Shown here one piece after another: positions 27,023 through 34,784 of a DNA stretch of 64,000 nt. Numbering within the stretch: the first letter of the stretch is position 1; each line of letters begins with the position of its first letter. The notes beneath the pieces are model-generated. The model was given only the letters and a program-made list of their open reading frames with translations. It had not been told where the DNA came from and made no database searches. A program made the position numbers and the translations under genes. This stretch comes from Planotetraspora kaengkrachanensis (lineage in GTDB: Bacteria; Actinomycetota; Actinomycetes; Streptosporangiales; Streptosporangiaceae), in NCBI RefSeq assembly GCF_016862895.1, contig NZ_BONV01000005.1, positions 1 through 64,000 on the forward strand, in the 5' to 3' direction.

Positions 27023-27247
27023 CCGAGCTGGTCCGTAGGCAGCGTGCCGTCGCCGGAGAGAGGGCCCGACACCCCAAACGTGATCTCACCGCGCGGCCTC
27101 GGGGCGCCTCTGCCCTCAGCGGAGGCGGAGCAGGCACCGAGCAGATCGCTCACCACCGGTCCCGCGCGACCGCGCGCATGGCACCTCGGCGTCCCACCGT
27201 CTACCTCCACGCCCGTCCTACCTCCATGGCCGTCGCCACCGAAAGAC

Positions 27248-27278
27248 GGCCCGAGCGCAACGTCGCCACGCTCGGGCC
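27248..27278 (-). terminator. Rho-independent-like terminator of the beta-propeller gene
   Basis: GGCCCGAGCG (27248-27257) and CGCTCGGGCC (27269-27278) form a perfect 10-bp stem; on the minus strand it is followed by GTCTTTC. It sits 21 bases beyond the stop of the LVIVD-type gene. Confidence 0.65.
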
Positions 27279-27298
27279 GGGGCTTTCGACTCAGACGG

Positions 27299-28777
27299 TC
27301 ACTTGTCGCACGAGTTCCAGCAGATCTTCTTGTCCGGCTTTCCGGCCAGCTTGCCGTCGAACCGGAGCACGTCGACGCCCCGGTTGTAGTCCGCGACATA
27401 GACCAACCCGTTGTGCCAGTAGGCGGCCGACGCCGAGCCGCCGGTCACGCCCTCCCCCGCCGGCACCCGGAAGTAGCCGACCTGGGTCGGGTTCTTGGGA
27501 TCCGACACGTCGAGGAAGCGGGTGCCCTGGCCGTACCACGCCTGCGCGACGATGTTGCCGTTCACCGTGAACCAGTGCGCGGAGCAGCTACCGGTGGTGG
27601 CCGACCCCTCCTTGCCCCACGGCGACCAGTGGCTGATCAGGTTCAGCCGGAACGGCTTCTCCGGCGTGGACCGCCAGCTCTCGCCGTCGTAGCTGCCCTT
27701 CAACGAGGCGATCTTGAACTCGCCCGCCTGGGAGCAGGCCGTGATGTTCTCGTTGGTGATGTAGAGCAGCTCGCCCTTGTCAAAGGAGCCGAGCTTCTCG
27801 GTGTTGTGGTAGGCGTTGTGGTCGAAGAAGTCGAAGAAGGCGGTGCCCGCCGGGTTGGTGGGGACGACAGTGCCGCCCGCGTACGGCACCGGGTCGTACG
27901 CCGTCGCGACCCGCTTGCGCTTCTGCACCGGGTCGTAGTGCCTGCCCTTGGTCCAGTAGCCGCGTACGCCGCCCTCACCGGAGACCCAGGCGACACCGTT
28001 CTTGTCGACGTCGACGCTGTGCACGTAGTCCGTGGTCCCGTCGAACCGGCCGAGGTCGAGCGCCCCGTCGAAGGTGCGCGGGTGTTTGATGTCGCGGATG
28101 TCGGTAACCCGGATCGGCACGCCCTTCCAGGATGGATCCTGGCCCGGCGTGCCGGTGTTGGCGGGACCGACCGACCACAGGTACGTGCAGTCGTTGATGC
28201 AGGTGGCCGTGTGTCCGGCCGGGACCGGTTGGAAGATGACGGTCTCGGGCTTCCACGGGTTCTTGACGTCGACGATGTAGACGCCGGACTGACCGGTGGA
28301 GACGGTGCCGCCGAAGCCGCGCGGGTCCCGGCTGAGGAAGACCAGCTTGCGCTTCGGGTCGACGGTCATGTTCTCGCCTTCCCAGAACCTGTCCTGGGTG
28401 TCCCCCGGCCGGCGCAGCTCCGCCGCCGTGATCTTGGAGATCAGGGCCGGGTGCTTGGGGTCCTTCAGCGACCAGACGGCCAGGCCGCCGGTGCCGTTGG
28501 CGAACATGAAGTCGTAGCCGTACTTGTTGTAGTGAATGAAGTTCAGACCCGAGTAGCCGCTGACGCCCTTGACGTTGTCGATGAACGTGACGTTGCCTGC
28601 GACGGCGGTCGTCGGAACGTTGTGCACGTCGTCGATGACCGGACCGCCATGAGCGGAGTTGCTGGACGGACTCGGGTCGGACGGCTTGTCTGCGAATGCT
28701 GAGCCGGCTCCGGACAGCTGCAGTGCCGCAGCCGTTGCCAGAGCGACAGCACCCGCCACGAGGGATTTTGCTTTCAC
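27299..28777 (-). CDS. Secreted LVIVD-repeat beta-propeller protein
   Basis: 492 aa from GTG (VKAKSLVAG), with GGGAGGG ahead; the frame stays open 22 codons upstream. Signal peptide about 1-29. The mature protein contains recurring blade strands such as LAVWSLKDPKHPALI, GVYIVDVKNPWKP and TRFLDVSDPKNPTQVG, the LVIVD pattern of YncE-like propellers. Six Cys, several near the end (ICWNSC), may form disulfides. No catalytic residues are evident; likely a surface binding protein. Confidence 0.82.
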   Translation of the reverse strand: MKAKSLVAGAVALATAAALQLSGAGSAFADKPSDPSPSSNSAHGGPVIDDVHNVPTTAVAGNVTFIDNVKGVSGYSGLNFIHYNKYGYDFMFANGTGGLAVWSLKDPKHPALISKITAAELRRPGDTQDRFWEGENMTVDPKRKLVFLSRDPRGFGGTVSTGQSGVYIVDVKNPWKPETVIFQPVPAGHTATCINDCTYLWSVGPANTGTPGQDPSWKGVPIRVTDIRDIKHPRTFDGALDLGRFDGTTDYVHSVDVDKNGVAWVSGEGGVRGYWTKGRHYDPVQKRKRVATAYDPVPYAGGTVVPTNPAGTAFFDFFDHNAYHNTEKLGSFDKGELLYITNENITACSQAGEFKIASLKGSYDGESWRSTPEKPFRLNLISHWSPWGKEGSATTGSCSAHWFTVNGNIVAQAWYGQGTRFLDVSDPKNPTQVGYFRVPAGEGVTGGSASAAYWHNGLVYVADYNRGVDVLRFDGKLAGKPDKKICWNSCDK

Positions 28778-29013
28778 CAGACCCTCCCTTAGGGGCCGGC
28801 AGTGCAGTTGGATAACCGCGCGGCCGAAGATCACACCTGACACGACTCTAGAGATCTGTAAGAGCGACTGTCATGGTGCAAATGTTGCAAATGCCACCTT
28901 TGGGGCTCCATCATTCGTCGCGATCGTGCCCTGGCGTGCACTTATGGCCGTGGTCGTCATGGTCCTGATCAGGGCGGCCGGGTCCTTCATGGCGTCGCAC
29001 TCGTGAAGCGCGG

Positions 29014-29970
29014 TCAGAATGTGGCGATCGGGTTGACCGGGCTGCCGGACGTACCGGCGAAGCGGACCGGCGCGACCGCGAGGTGAAAGTCCCACTGGCC
29101 GAGCTCGGCAGCCGTCGTCGCGCACGCCTCCAGGTCGCAGTTGTCGAGCATCCACAGACCCATGGCGACGAGGCTCACGGCGTGAACCGGCATCAACACG
29201 CCTTCGTACCCCGATGGCTGAACGTCCTGGGGGGTGTCAGCGCCGATCAGCGCGACCTCCCGCTCATGCAGCCACGGCAGGCAGGACGCGTGCCACCCGG
29301 CCTGCGTGAAACCGCTGACCGCACCGGTCTCGTGCCGGACGCGGCCATAGCCGGTCCGCAGGAGTACCGCATCGCCGGATCGCACCCGCACACCCTGGCG
29401 ACGCTCGGCCTCCTCGAGATCGTCGGGAAACACACCCTGCCCCGGTTCCAACCACGGCACATCCCGCACGCTCGCGATGTCCAGCAGGACACCACGCGTG
29501 ATGATCCCGTTCGCCGCCGCCGTGACGGACGCCCACGCCGACCCCGTTGCGGCGTCGACCAGCGAGTGCGACCGCCCATTGTACATCGTGCCGTCCCAGA
29601 AGATGTGGCACGGCGAGTCGACGTGGGTGAGGGTGTTGCCGTGGAACGTGACGCCGAGCCGCTCGGACGAAAAGCCCCAGCGCCGGTCGTTGCGGAATCC
29701 GGGCGCCGGCATGTTCTCGGCGCCCGGCATGTCGGCGGCGCATGGGCACGTCGTCGTCGACCGCTCCATGTCTTCCGGTACGGCGACCTCCCATGCGCAC
29801 GACACGCTCCTGCCGTGGCGCACGGCCCGCGCCGCCGCCAGCCGGACGTCGTCGGTGATGTGGTTCAGAGTGCCCAGTTCGTCGTCGTCGCCCCACCGTC
29901 CCCAGTTCGACAGCGTGTTGAAGTACCCGAGCACGTCGTCCTGTGTGGGCATCGGTCGCCCTGCCGTCAT
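29014..29970 (-). CDS. Cyclase-family hydrolase (kynurenine formamidase-like)
   Basis: 318 aa of the PF04199 fold. FHGNTLTHVDSPCHIFWDG carries the H-x-G-T-x-x-D-x-P-x-H metal motif (Asn for Gly-adjacent position), and GVLLDIAS, SGDAVLLRTGYG and GADTPQDVQP follow the family order. Acts as a metal-dependent amide or lactone hydrolase. The start used (MTAGRPM) has GGAGGAG 11 bases upstream; a GTG eight codons earlier overlaps that site. Monocistronic in appearance, no pathway partner adjacent. Confidence 0.85.
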   Translation of the reverse strand: MTAGRPMPTQDDVLGYFNTLSNWGRWGDDDELGTLNHITDDVRLAAARAVRHGRSVSCAWEVAVPEDMERSTTTCPCAADMPGAENMPAPGFRNDRRWGFSSERLGVTFHGNTLTHVDSPCHIFWDGTMYNGRSHSLVDAATGSAWASVTAAANGIITRGVLLDIASVRDVPWLEPGQGVFPDDLEEAERRQGVRVRSGDAVLLRTGYGRVRHETGAVSGFTQAGWHASCLPWLHEREVALIGADTPQDVQPSGYEGVLMPVHAVSLVAMGLWMLDNCDLEACATTAAELGQWDFHLAVAPVRFAGTSGSPVNPIATF

Positions 29971-30078
29971 CCCAGCATCGACTCCTCCGGTCACGTGGTT
30001 CGAGGCATGGCAGGCAGGGTATCCCGCCCTCTCCTTTGACAGGACGGCCGGAGAAGACTGAACGGTAATCCCAGCCCG

Positions 30079-31803
30079 TTATCCGGGCACGACGGTCTGT
30101 GGCCCGGCACCGAGCGGGACGGCCGTGAGGACGCCGGCACGGTGCAGCCCGTCCCGCGCCGCGGAGATCGCCTCTGGGGTGGTCGCGAAGACGCGCCCGG
30201 CCTCGTCGAGCCGTGCGATCACGCCGAGAGCGCGTAGCGGCTGGTGGTGGCCGTCGCGGATCCCGGAGACATAGACGGTGATCCCGCGGTGCTCCAGCCG
30301 CCGGATCGCATCGCCGAGCACCAGGGCACCGCTCGCGTCAATGGTGGTCACGCGAGACATCCGCAGAATCACTGCGGATACGGCGGCGACATCGGAAAGT
30401 TCGAGCAAGAAGCGGTGAGCTGCTGCGAAGAACAGGGGGCCGTCCAACCGGTAAGCCACGATGTGCTCTGCGAGCAGCGCATATTCCTCGTCCGTGTGAT
30501 CGCCGGGCACGTCGGGCCGGATCGGTACCGCGTCGAGGCGAACGTTGCGGGCGACGGCTCGCAGGGACAGCGCGCCGGCGACTACCAGGCCGAGAACAAC
30601 CGCCTGGACCAGGTCCAGGGCCACGGTGGCGATCGCGGTCAGAACCAGGACCACCGCGTCCCTCCGGGTCGAGCGGACCATGGCCTTGACGGAACCGGCT
30701 TCCACCATTCGAACGGACGTCGCCAGCAGGACACCTGCCAGCGCGGCCAGGGGAATCCGGGCCACAAGATCGGAGGCGGTGTACACGATGATGGCCAGAA
30801 TGCCCGCGTGAGCCAGCGCCGCCAGCCGGGAGCCGGCGCCGGAGCGGACATTGACCGCCGTACGGGCGATGGCTCCGGTGGCGGGGACTCCGCCGAACAG
30901 CGGAGCGGCCAGGTTGGCCAGACCTTGGCCGAAGAGCTCCCGGTCAGGGTCATGCCGATGGTTGACGCTCATGCCGTCGGCCACCGCGGCCGACAACAAC
31001 GACTCCAAGGCGGCGAGCGCGGCAACTGCGGCCGCGGGCGCGAGCAACGCAGGCAACGCCCCAACGTCCAAGAAGGAGAACGAGGGTGCGGGCAGCCCTG
31101 CCGGGAGGTTTCCGATCCGCGGCAACGGCAGGTCTGCCGCTTCCGCGATGGCCGTGGCGACCGCGACAGCGACCAGGGAGAAGGGCAGCGTGGGTCGCAC
31201 ACGTGCTCCCGCCAACATCAACAGGGCGACGCCGGCAGTGATGGCCACCGCCCACCAGTGCGGATGGTCGAAGAATCCTCGTGCGGCATGCCAAGCGACC
31301 ACGGCGACCTTGTCGCCCTCCGGCACCGGCACGCCGAACGCCGCAGGGACCTGCTGCAAGCCGATCACGCAGGCGATGCCGATCGTGAAGCCCTCGATCA
31401 CCGGAGCTGGGACCAATGCCATGTACTTGCCTGCGCGCGCCAGGGCGAGGGCGATGAGCAGCAGTCCGGCCAAAAGGCCGACCGCCAGCACACCAGAGGT
31501 GCCGTGCTCGTGCACGATCGGCACCAACACCACCGTCATCGCCCCAGTAGGGCCGGACACCTGCAGGCCGGATCCACCGCACAGGGCCGCCACAGCGCCG
31601 GCGATCACCGCAGTGGCGAGTCCCGCCTCGGCACCCATACCGGAGGAGATGCCGAATCCGAGCGCCAACGGCAACGCGACGATCGCGACCGTGAGCCCGG
31701 CCAGCAAGTCGCGACGAGGACGGCGACCGATGGCGGCGAGATCGTCACGTTCGGGCAGCACCGATCGCACCCGGGATATCCCCGAGCTGAGAACCGCGTT
31801 CAC
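30079..31803 (-). CDS. SulP-family anion transporter with STAS domain
   Basis: 574 aa. Ten or more membrane segments; DLLAGLTVAIVALPLALGFG and SGPTGAMTVVLVPIV are the SulP signatures, and GNLPAGLPAP follows. A C-terminal STAS domain (about 430-540) holds ILRMSRVTTIDASGA. Could carry sulfate, bicarbonate or another oxyanion; no carbonic anhydrase or sulfur-assimilation gene adjoins it. GTG start overlaps the ArsR stop by four bases, so expression is tied to that regulator. Confidence 0.9.
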   Translation of the reverse strand: MNAVLSSGISRVRSVLPERDDLAAIGRRPRRDLLAGLTVAIVALPLALGFGISSGMGAEAGLATAVIAGAVAALCGGSGLQVSGPTGAMTVVLVPIVHEHGTSGVLAVGLLAGLLLIALALARAGKYMALVPAPVIEGFTIGIACVIGLQQVPAAFGVPVPEGDKVAVVAWHAARGFFDHPHWWAVAITAGVALLMLAGARVRPTLPFSLVAVAVATAIAEAADLPLPRIGNLPAGLPAPSFSFLDVGALPALLAPAAAVAALAALESLLSAAVADGMSVNHRHDPDRELFGQGLANLAAPLFGGVPATGAIARTAVNVRSGAGSRLAALAHAGILAIIVYTASDLVARIPLAALAGVLLATSVRMVEAGSVKAMVRSTRRDAVVLVLTAIATVALDLVQAVVLGLVVAGALSLRAVARNVRLDAVPIRPDVPGDHTDEEYALLAEHIVAYRLDGPLFFAAAHRFLLELSDVAAVSAVILRMSRVTTIDASGALVLGDAIRRLEHRGITVYVSGIRDGHHQPLRALGVIARLDEAGRVFATTPEAISAARDGLHRAGVLTAVPLGAGPQTVVPG

Positions 31804-32144
31804 CGGACGCTGGTCTCCGTGTCGAGCAACTCGCTCAGCAACTGACTCTGCCCGGAGAGCTTCTGTGTCAGGAGCTTGCGGGCCGCCCTCAGCAGGTCAG
31901 CCACATCGCCTCCGGCCAAGGCGTAGACGACGGTGGAACCGTCACGATGGGCGGTCACCATCCCCGACCGGCGCAGCACGGCCAAATGTTGCGACAGTCC
32001 CGTCGGCTCCACGTCGATGGCGGACAAGAGGTCCCGCACCGGCAGCGGCCCGTCCTGCAGCAGCTCCAGCACCCGGATTCGCACAGGATGCCCCAGCAGG
32101 CGGAACAGCTCGGCCTTCGCCTCATACAGCGGCACCGACATCAT
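31800..32144 (-). CDS. ArsR/SmtB-family regulator without cysteine
   Basis: 114 aa winged helix: LFRLLGHPVRIRVLELLQDG, then VEPTGLSQHLAVLRRSGMV as the recognition helix and HRDGSTVVYAL as the wing. The protein has no Cys, so the thiol metal and persulfide sites of classical ArsR, BigR or SqrR types are absent. It overlaps its neighbours on both sides (ATGA with the 79-aa gene upstream, GTGA with SulP). A perfect palindrome upstream of the operon is the probable operator. Confidence 0.9.
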   Translation of the reverse strand: MMSVPLYEAKAELFRLLGHPVRIRVLELLQDGPLPVRDLLSAIDVEPTGLSQHLAVLRRSGMVTAHRDGSTVVYALAGGDVADLLRAARKLLTQKLSGQSQLLSELLDTETSVR

Positions 32145-32380
32145 CGAACCGTCCCCTCGCCTGGTCCGGCCTCGTCATCGCCGATCTGAACCCCATGCGC
32201 GCGAGCCAACCGTACGACATCCTCCCATTCCCCTTCGGCGACGATCAGCCCCTCGACATCCTCCTCGCGGCGGGCCTCCTCCAGCGCGGCCCACGCCAGT
32301 AGTGCCCGCTCTCTGATCGCGGCGGCGAACGGCCCGCTCACGGTGCCCCCTGGCTCTCCGACATCATCAACGCACTTCAT
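32141..32380 (-). CDS. Small conserved-looking protein ahead of arsR-sulP
   Basis: 79 aa, acidic, with a helical stretch ERALLAWAALEEARREED and no membrane segment or signal. I do not recognise the family. It is credible as a gene because it starts just downstream of the operon palindrome, reads without interruption and ends in an ATGA overlap with arsR. May be a regulatory partner of either protein. Confidence 0.6.
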   Translation of the reverse strand: MKCVDDVGEPGGTVSGPFAAAIRERALLAWAALEEARREEDVEGLIVAEGEWEDVVRLARAHGVQIGDDEAGPGEGTVR

Positions 32381-32389
32381 AGTGCCGCC

Positions 32390-32409
32390 AATTGCGAAAG
32401 TTCGCAATT
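32390..32409. promoter_or_regulatory. 20-bp perfect palindrome, likely ArsR operator
   Basis: AATTGCGAA-AG-TTCGCAATT: 9-bp arms around two bases, nine bases upstream of the first operon gene. Unusually AT-rich for this DNA. The position implies steric repression of the small-protein/arsR/sulP operon. Confidence 0.65.
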
Positions 32410-32561
32410 CGTGAATGCCTTGGCGTGATCTGCCTGGCGCGGATGCGACGACTCCGCCGGGCCGGCCGGGCCGGGCCGCCACTCCCGGGTGCCCACTGCG
32501 TCGCGGCCCTGGGCGTTTAGGGATTGGCTGCGTGCGGTTGATGCCCTGTACGGTGCCGATC

Positions 32562-32936
32562 ATGGCTTGTCGCATTTCCGAGCTGGTGATCGATTGCCGG
32601 GATCCGCAACGGCTGGCGGCGTTCTGGTGCGAGGTACTGGACTTCATCGTGCTCGTCACCGACGACGACGGCGCGGTGGAGATCGGACCACGGGAAGGGT
32701 TCGGCGGATTGCAGCCGACTCTGGTCTTCAGCCCCACTACCGAGCCCAAGGCGGGCAAGCTGCCGCTGCACATCGACGTCAACGCCACCGACCGCGATCA
32801 GGACGCCGAACTCGAACGCCTCCTGAAGCTCGGGGCACGCCCGGCCGACATCGGCCAGACCGGCGAGGAGCCCTGGCACTGCCTGGCCGACCCCGAAGGC
32901 AACGAATTCTGCCTCCTGAAAGCCCGCCTGAGCTGA
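32562..32936 (+). CDS. VOC-family (glyoxalase-like) protein
   Basis: 124-aa single-domain vicinal oxygen chelate protein: ISELVIDCRDPQRLAAFWCE at the start, LPLHIDVNATDRDQDAELE in the middle and CLADPEGNEFCLL at the end, the usual glyoxalase_6-type order. An ATG seven codons upstream is also possible; neither has a strong ribosome site. Function unknown beyond the fold. Confidence 0.8.
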   Translation: MACRISELVIDCRDPQRLAAFWCEVLDFIVLVTDDDGAVEIGPREGFGGLQPTLVFSPTTEPKAGKLPLHIDVNATDRDQDAELERLLKLGARPADIGQTGEEPWHCLADPEGNEFCLLKARLS

Positions 32937-33091
32937 GCATCGGCCCGCACGCCTACCTGCGCCGGCGCAACGCCAACGCCCGCCACCCCGACGTCCTGGC
33001 GGCCCAACGCCGCGAATGCGCCCGCATCCGCATCCGCAGCGAGAAAGGCATCCGCTCGGGCGGCCGACCACTCTCAACGGCTGCGGCCTGA
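32937..33091 (+). pseudogene. Possible transposase C-terminal fragment
   Basis: About 50 codons ending in a stop, with a strongly basic tail: YLRRRNANARHPDVLAAQRR and RSEKGIRSGGRPL. The composition and RNANARHPDVLAAQRRE-type pattern recall the ends of actinobacterial IS630-like transposases, from memory only. No start codon or inverted repeats. Confidence 0.35.
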
Positions 33092-33108
33092 CCGCCCACT
33101 GCGCTCAA

Positions 33109-33372
33109 CACCATCTCACCTGCCCCGAAAGCGCTTTCCGCGCCGAGTAGCGTGGGAATGCCGAACCTGCCGACCACGTCGTTGGTTGAGTAGCCCGACG
33201 GTGCGGGTCTGCCCGGAGAGCAAGCCCTGCGCCAACGCGTTCGGCTGGAAACCGAGCTGGGCGGAGGCGTCCAGAACCAGTTGCCTGGTCGTCTCCCGGA
33301 CATCGACGCGGCCGTTGAGCGCCTTGAGGCGGTGGCGACGGAGACGCCCTCCAAGACGGCCACGTCACTCAT
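33109..33372 (-). pseudogene. LacI-family regulator, frameshifted N-terminal remnant
   Basis: From ATG at 33372, MSDVAVLEGVSVATASR is a LacI helix-turn-helix; a one-base shift then yields ALNGRVDVRETTRQLVLDAS, continuing as LGFQPNALAQGLLSGQTRTV; a second shift gives NDVVGRFGIPTLLGAE. In order these are residues about 1-100 of a LacI repressor. The effector domain is missing. It sits divergent from the fused SBP-permease relic, as the regulator of that former operon would. Confidence 0.7.
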
Positions 33373-33449
33373 TGGTCGCGCACCTTTACGAATAAAAACC
33401 TTTTCGACTGTCCCACGCCGTTCCGACACCGGCATACCCGACCAATCCG

Positions 33450-33491
33450 TTGACAGCTTCGTAGATTTCTTCTACGTTACGAAAACCTTTT
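33450..33491 (+). promoter_or_regulatory. Sigma-70-type promoter with LacI-type operator
   Basis: TTGACA (33450-33455), 17-base spacer, TACGTT (33473-33478), then AAAACCTTTT (33482-33491). The last 10-mer is repeated at 33395-33404 near the LacI start, consistent with paired operators of the dead regulator. Confidence 0.65.
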
Positions 33492-33535
33492 AGGTGCTTT
33501 CGGTCGTGGGTTGGGGGTATCGGAAGGAGCAGGCC

Positions 33536-33979
33536 ATGAAGCAACGTGTGCTGGTCAGTGCCGCATTGGTCACGTTGTTATCGCTAACAGCGGCGTGCGG
33601 AGGTTCGGGTCGCGAGGAGCAACAGCAGCCCGCCGCCGAGGCCGGAGCCGTCACGGTCACCATGTGGACTCGCGCGGCCACCTGGGCGCAGAGTGGGCGG
33701 CCGGCCGAGGCTTACAACTGGCCGCTGATCACCGTCGGCCTGTTCGCCTTCCTGGCCGCCTGGAACGACTTCTTCGCGCCGCTGATCCTGCTGAATGACG
33801 GCGCGAGCTTCGCGCTGACGGTCGCCGTGGTCAGCATGACGCAGAACACGGCCGGCACCATCGTCTACGGCATGTTGCAGGCCGGCGTCATGGTCATGGC
33901 GGTCCCGTGCCTGATTCTCCTCCTTGTCGTCCAGCGCCGCTTCGTGCGCGGATACATGTCAGGAGCTCTGCGTGGCTAA
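33536..33979 (+). pseudogene. In-frame fusion of sugar-binding lipoprotein start to MalG-type permease end
   Basis: 147 codons, GGAAGGAG ahead of the ATG. Residues 1 to about 49 are the start of a carbohydrate ABC binding protein: signal, lipobox SLTAAC, then VTVTMWTRAAT. From about residue 58 the sequence is the C-terminal third of a MalG-like permease: YNWPLITVGLFAFLAAWNDF, ending in RRFVRGYMSGALRG. The EAA loop and the first permease are missing. A deletion of roughly two to three genes best explains it. A made protein would be a tethered membrane fragment of no obvious use. Confidence 0.75.
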
Positions 33980-34618
33980 TCCTGTGCCGCCCTCCTCCGA
34001 CGTGCTGTCCCCACTCGGCCTGGACCCCGTACGGCCGGCACGCTGCCCGCCCACCTGGCCGCGAGGACGACTCCGGGGTGCGGATTCACCACCACACGCC
34101 GTCCGAGATCCCGCACAGCGGGCTCGTGTTACGCGTGGAGACCGGCTATCCGTGGTCGGGCGCGATCACCGTCCGGGTGGCCGAGGGCGGGCCCGGGCGG
34201 ATCTCCCTGCCGGTCCCGTCGTAGGCCGACGGCGCCACCGTCTTCTACGGCGACACCCGGCGCGCGGTGTCGCCCGGCTACGCCGAAGCCGAGGTCGAGG
34301 GCGGGTGGCGTCCGGGCGACGTCACCCGCCCTCGACCTGCCGATTACCCCCAGGTGGACCGTGCCCGACTCCAGGATCGACGCGATCCGCGGCAGCGTGG
34401 CGGTCGAGCGCAGGCCCCTGGTCTGCTGCGCGGAGTCGGTGGCGGACGAGCTCCCACCGGCAGAGGTGGCGGGCACCCTGCGGCTGGTGCCGTACCACCG
34501 CTGGGATACCGCGGCTCCGCCACCATGCGGGTCTGGCTGCCCGTCGGGACCGATCCCGCGTTCTCCGGGGGAACGCGGTCCGGTCAGTACGCGCCTGGGG
34601 TGGTCGCGCATGAGATGA
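33972..34618 (+). pseudogene. GH127-type (DUF1680) glycosidase remnant
   Basis: Starts with a GTG overlapping the fusion gene stop, then runs through several frames and an in-frame stop. Pieces in order: IHHHTPSEIPHSGLVLRVET, YPWSGAITVRV, then DSRIDAIRGSVAVERRPLVC and GTLRLVPYHRWDT. These match the C-terminal region of beta-L-arabinofuranosidase-type GH127 proteins (RIDAxRGxVAVERGPLVY). The catalytic domain is gone. Third member of the decayed sugar locus. Confidence 0.6.
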
Positions 34619-34784
34619 AACGGTGCCGGATCGAGTGCACGACTCTCCCTGACCCCATTCATGTCGCCGGGCGGCGCGTCCACGCCGTCCCGGCGACTCG
34701 GCCGAGATTCACCCCTCACGACGGCGTCCGTGCTCTGACAAGCCGCGACGCCGGCAAGCGATCCCGGTACCAGGAGGAAGTCTA

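Noticed and set aside
27019-27399. Frame ending in an ATGA overlap with the CopCD start, containing SDLLGACSAS
   Set aside because: The lipobox-like patch is tempting, but it has no credible start or signal peptide and runs through the terminator hairpin of the upstream gene.
25091-28702. Very long open frame on the plus strand opposite the CopCD and beta-propeller genes
   Set aside because: The complementary strand carries clear protein families with signal peptides and ribosome sites. The plus frame is low-complexity Arg/Gly/Asp-rich text, an artefact of third-position GC bias.
28871-29155. 94-codon minus-strand frame near the cyclase gene
   Set aside because: Overlaps the cyclase gene in another frame and has no ribosome site or motif.
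33122-33145. GAAAGCGCTTTC palindrome as a LacI operator
   Set aside because: It lies inside the LacI remnant and encodes the common ESAFGAG segment, so the palindrome is explained by coding sequence; the AAAACCTTTT repeats are better operator candidates.
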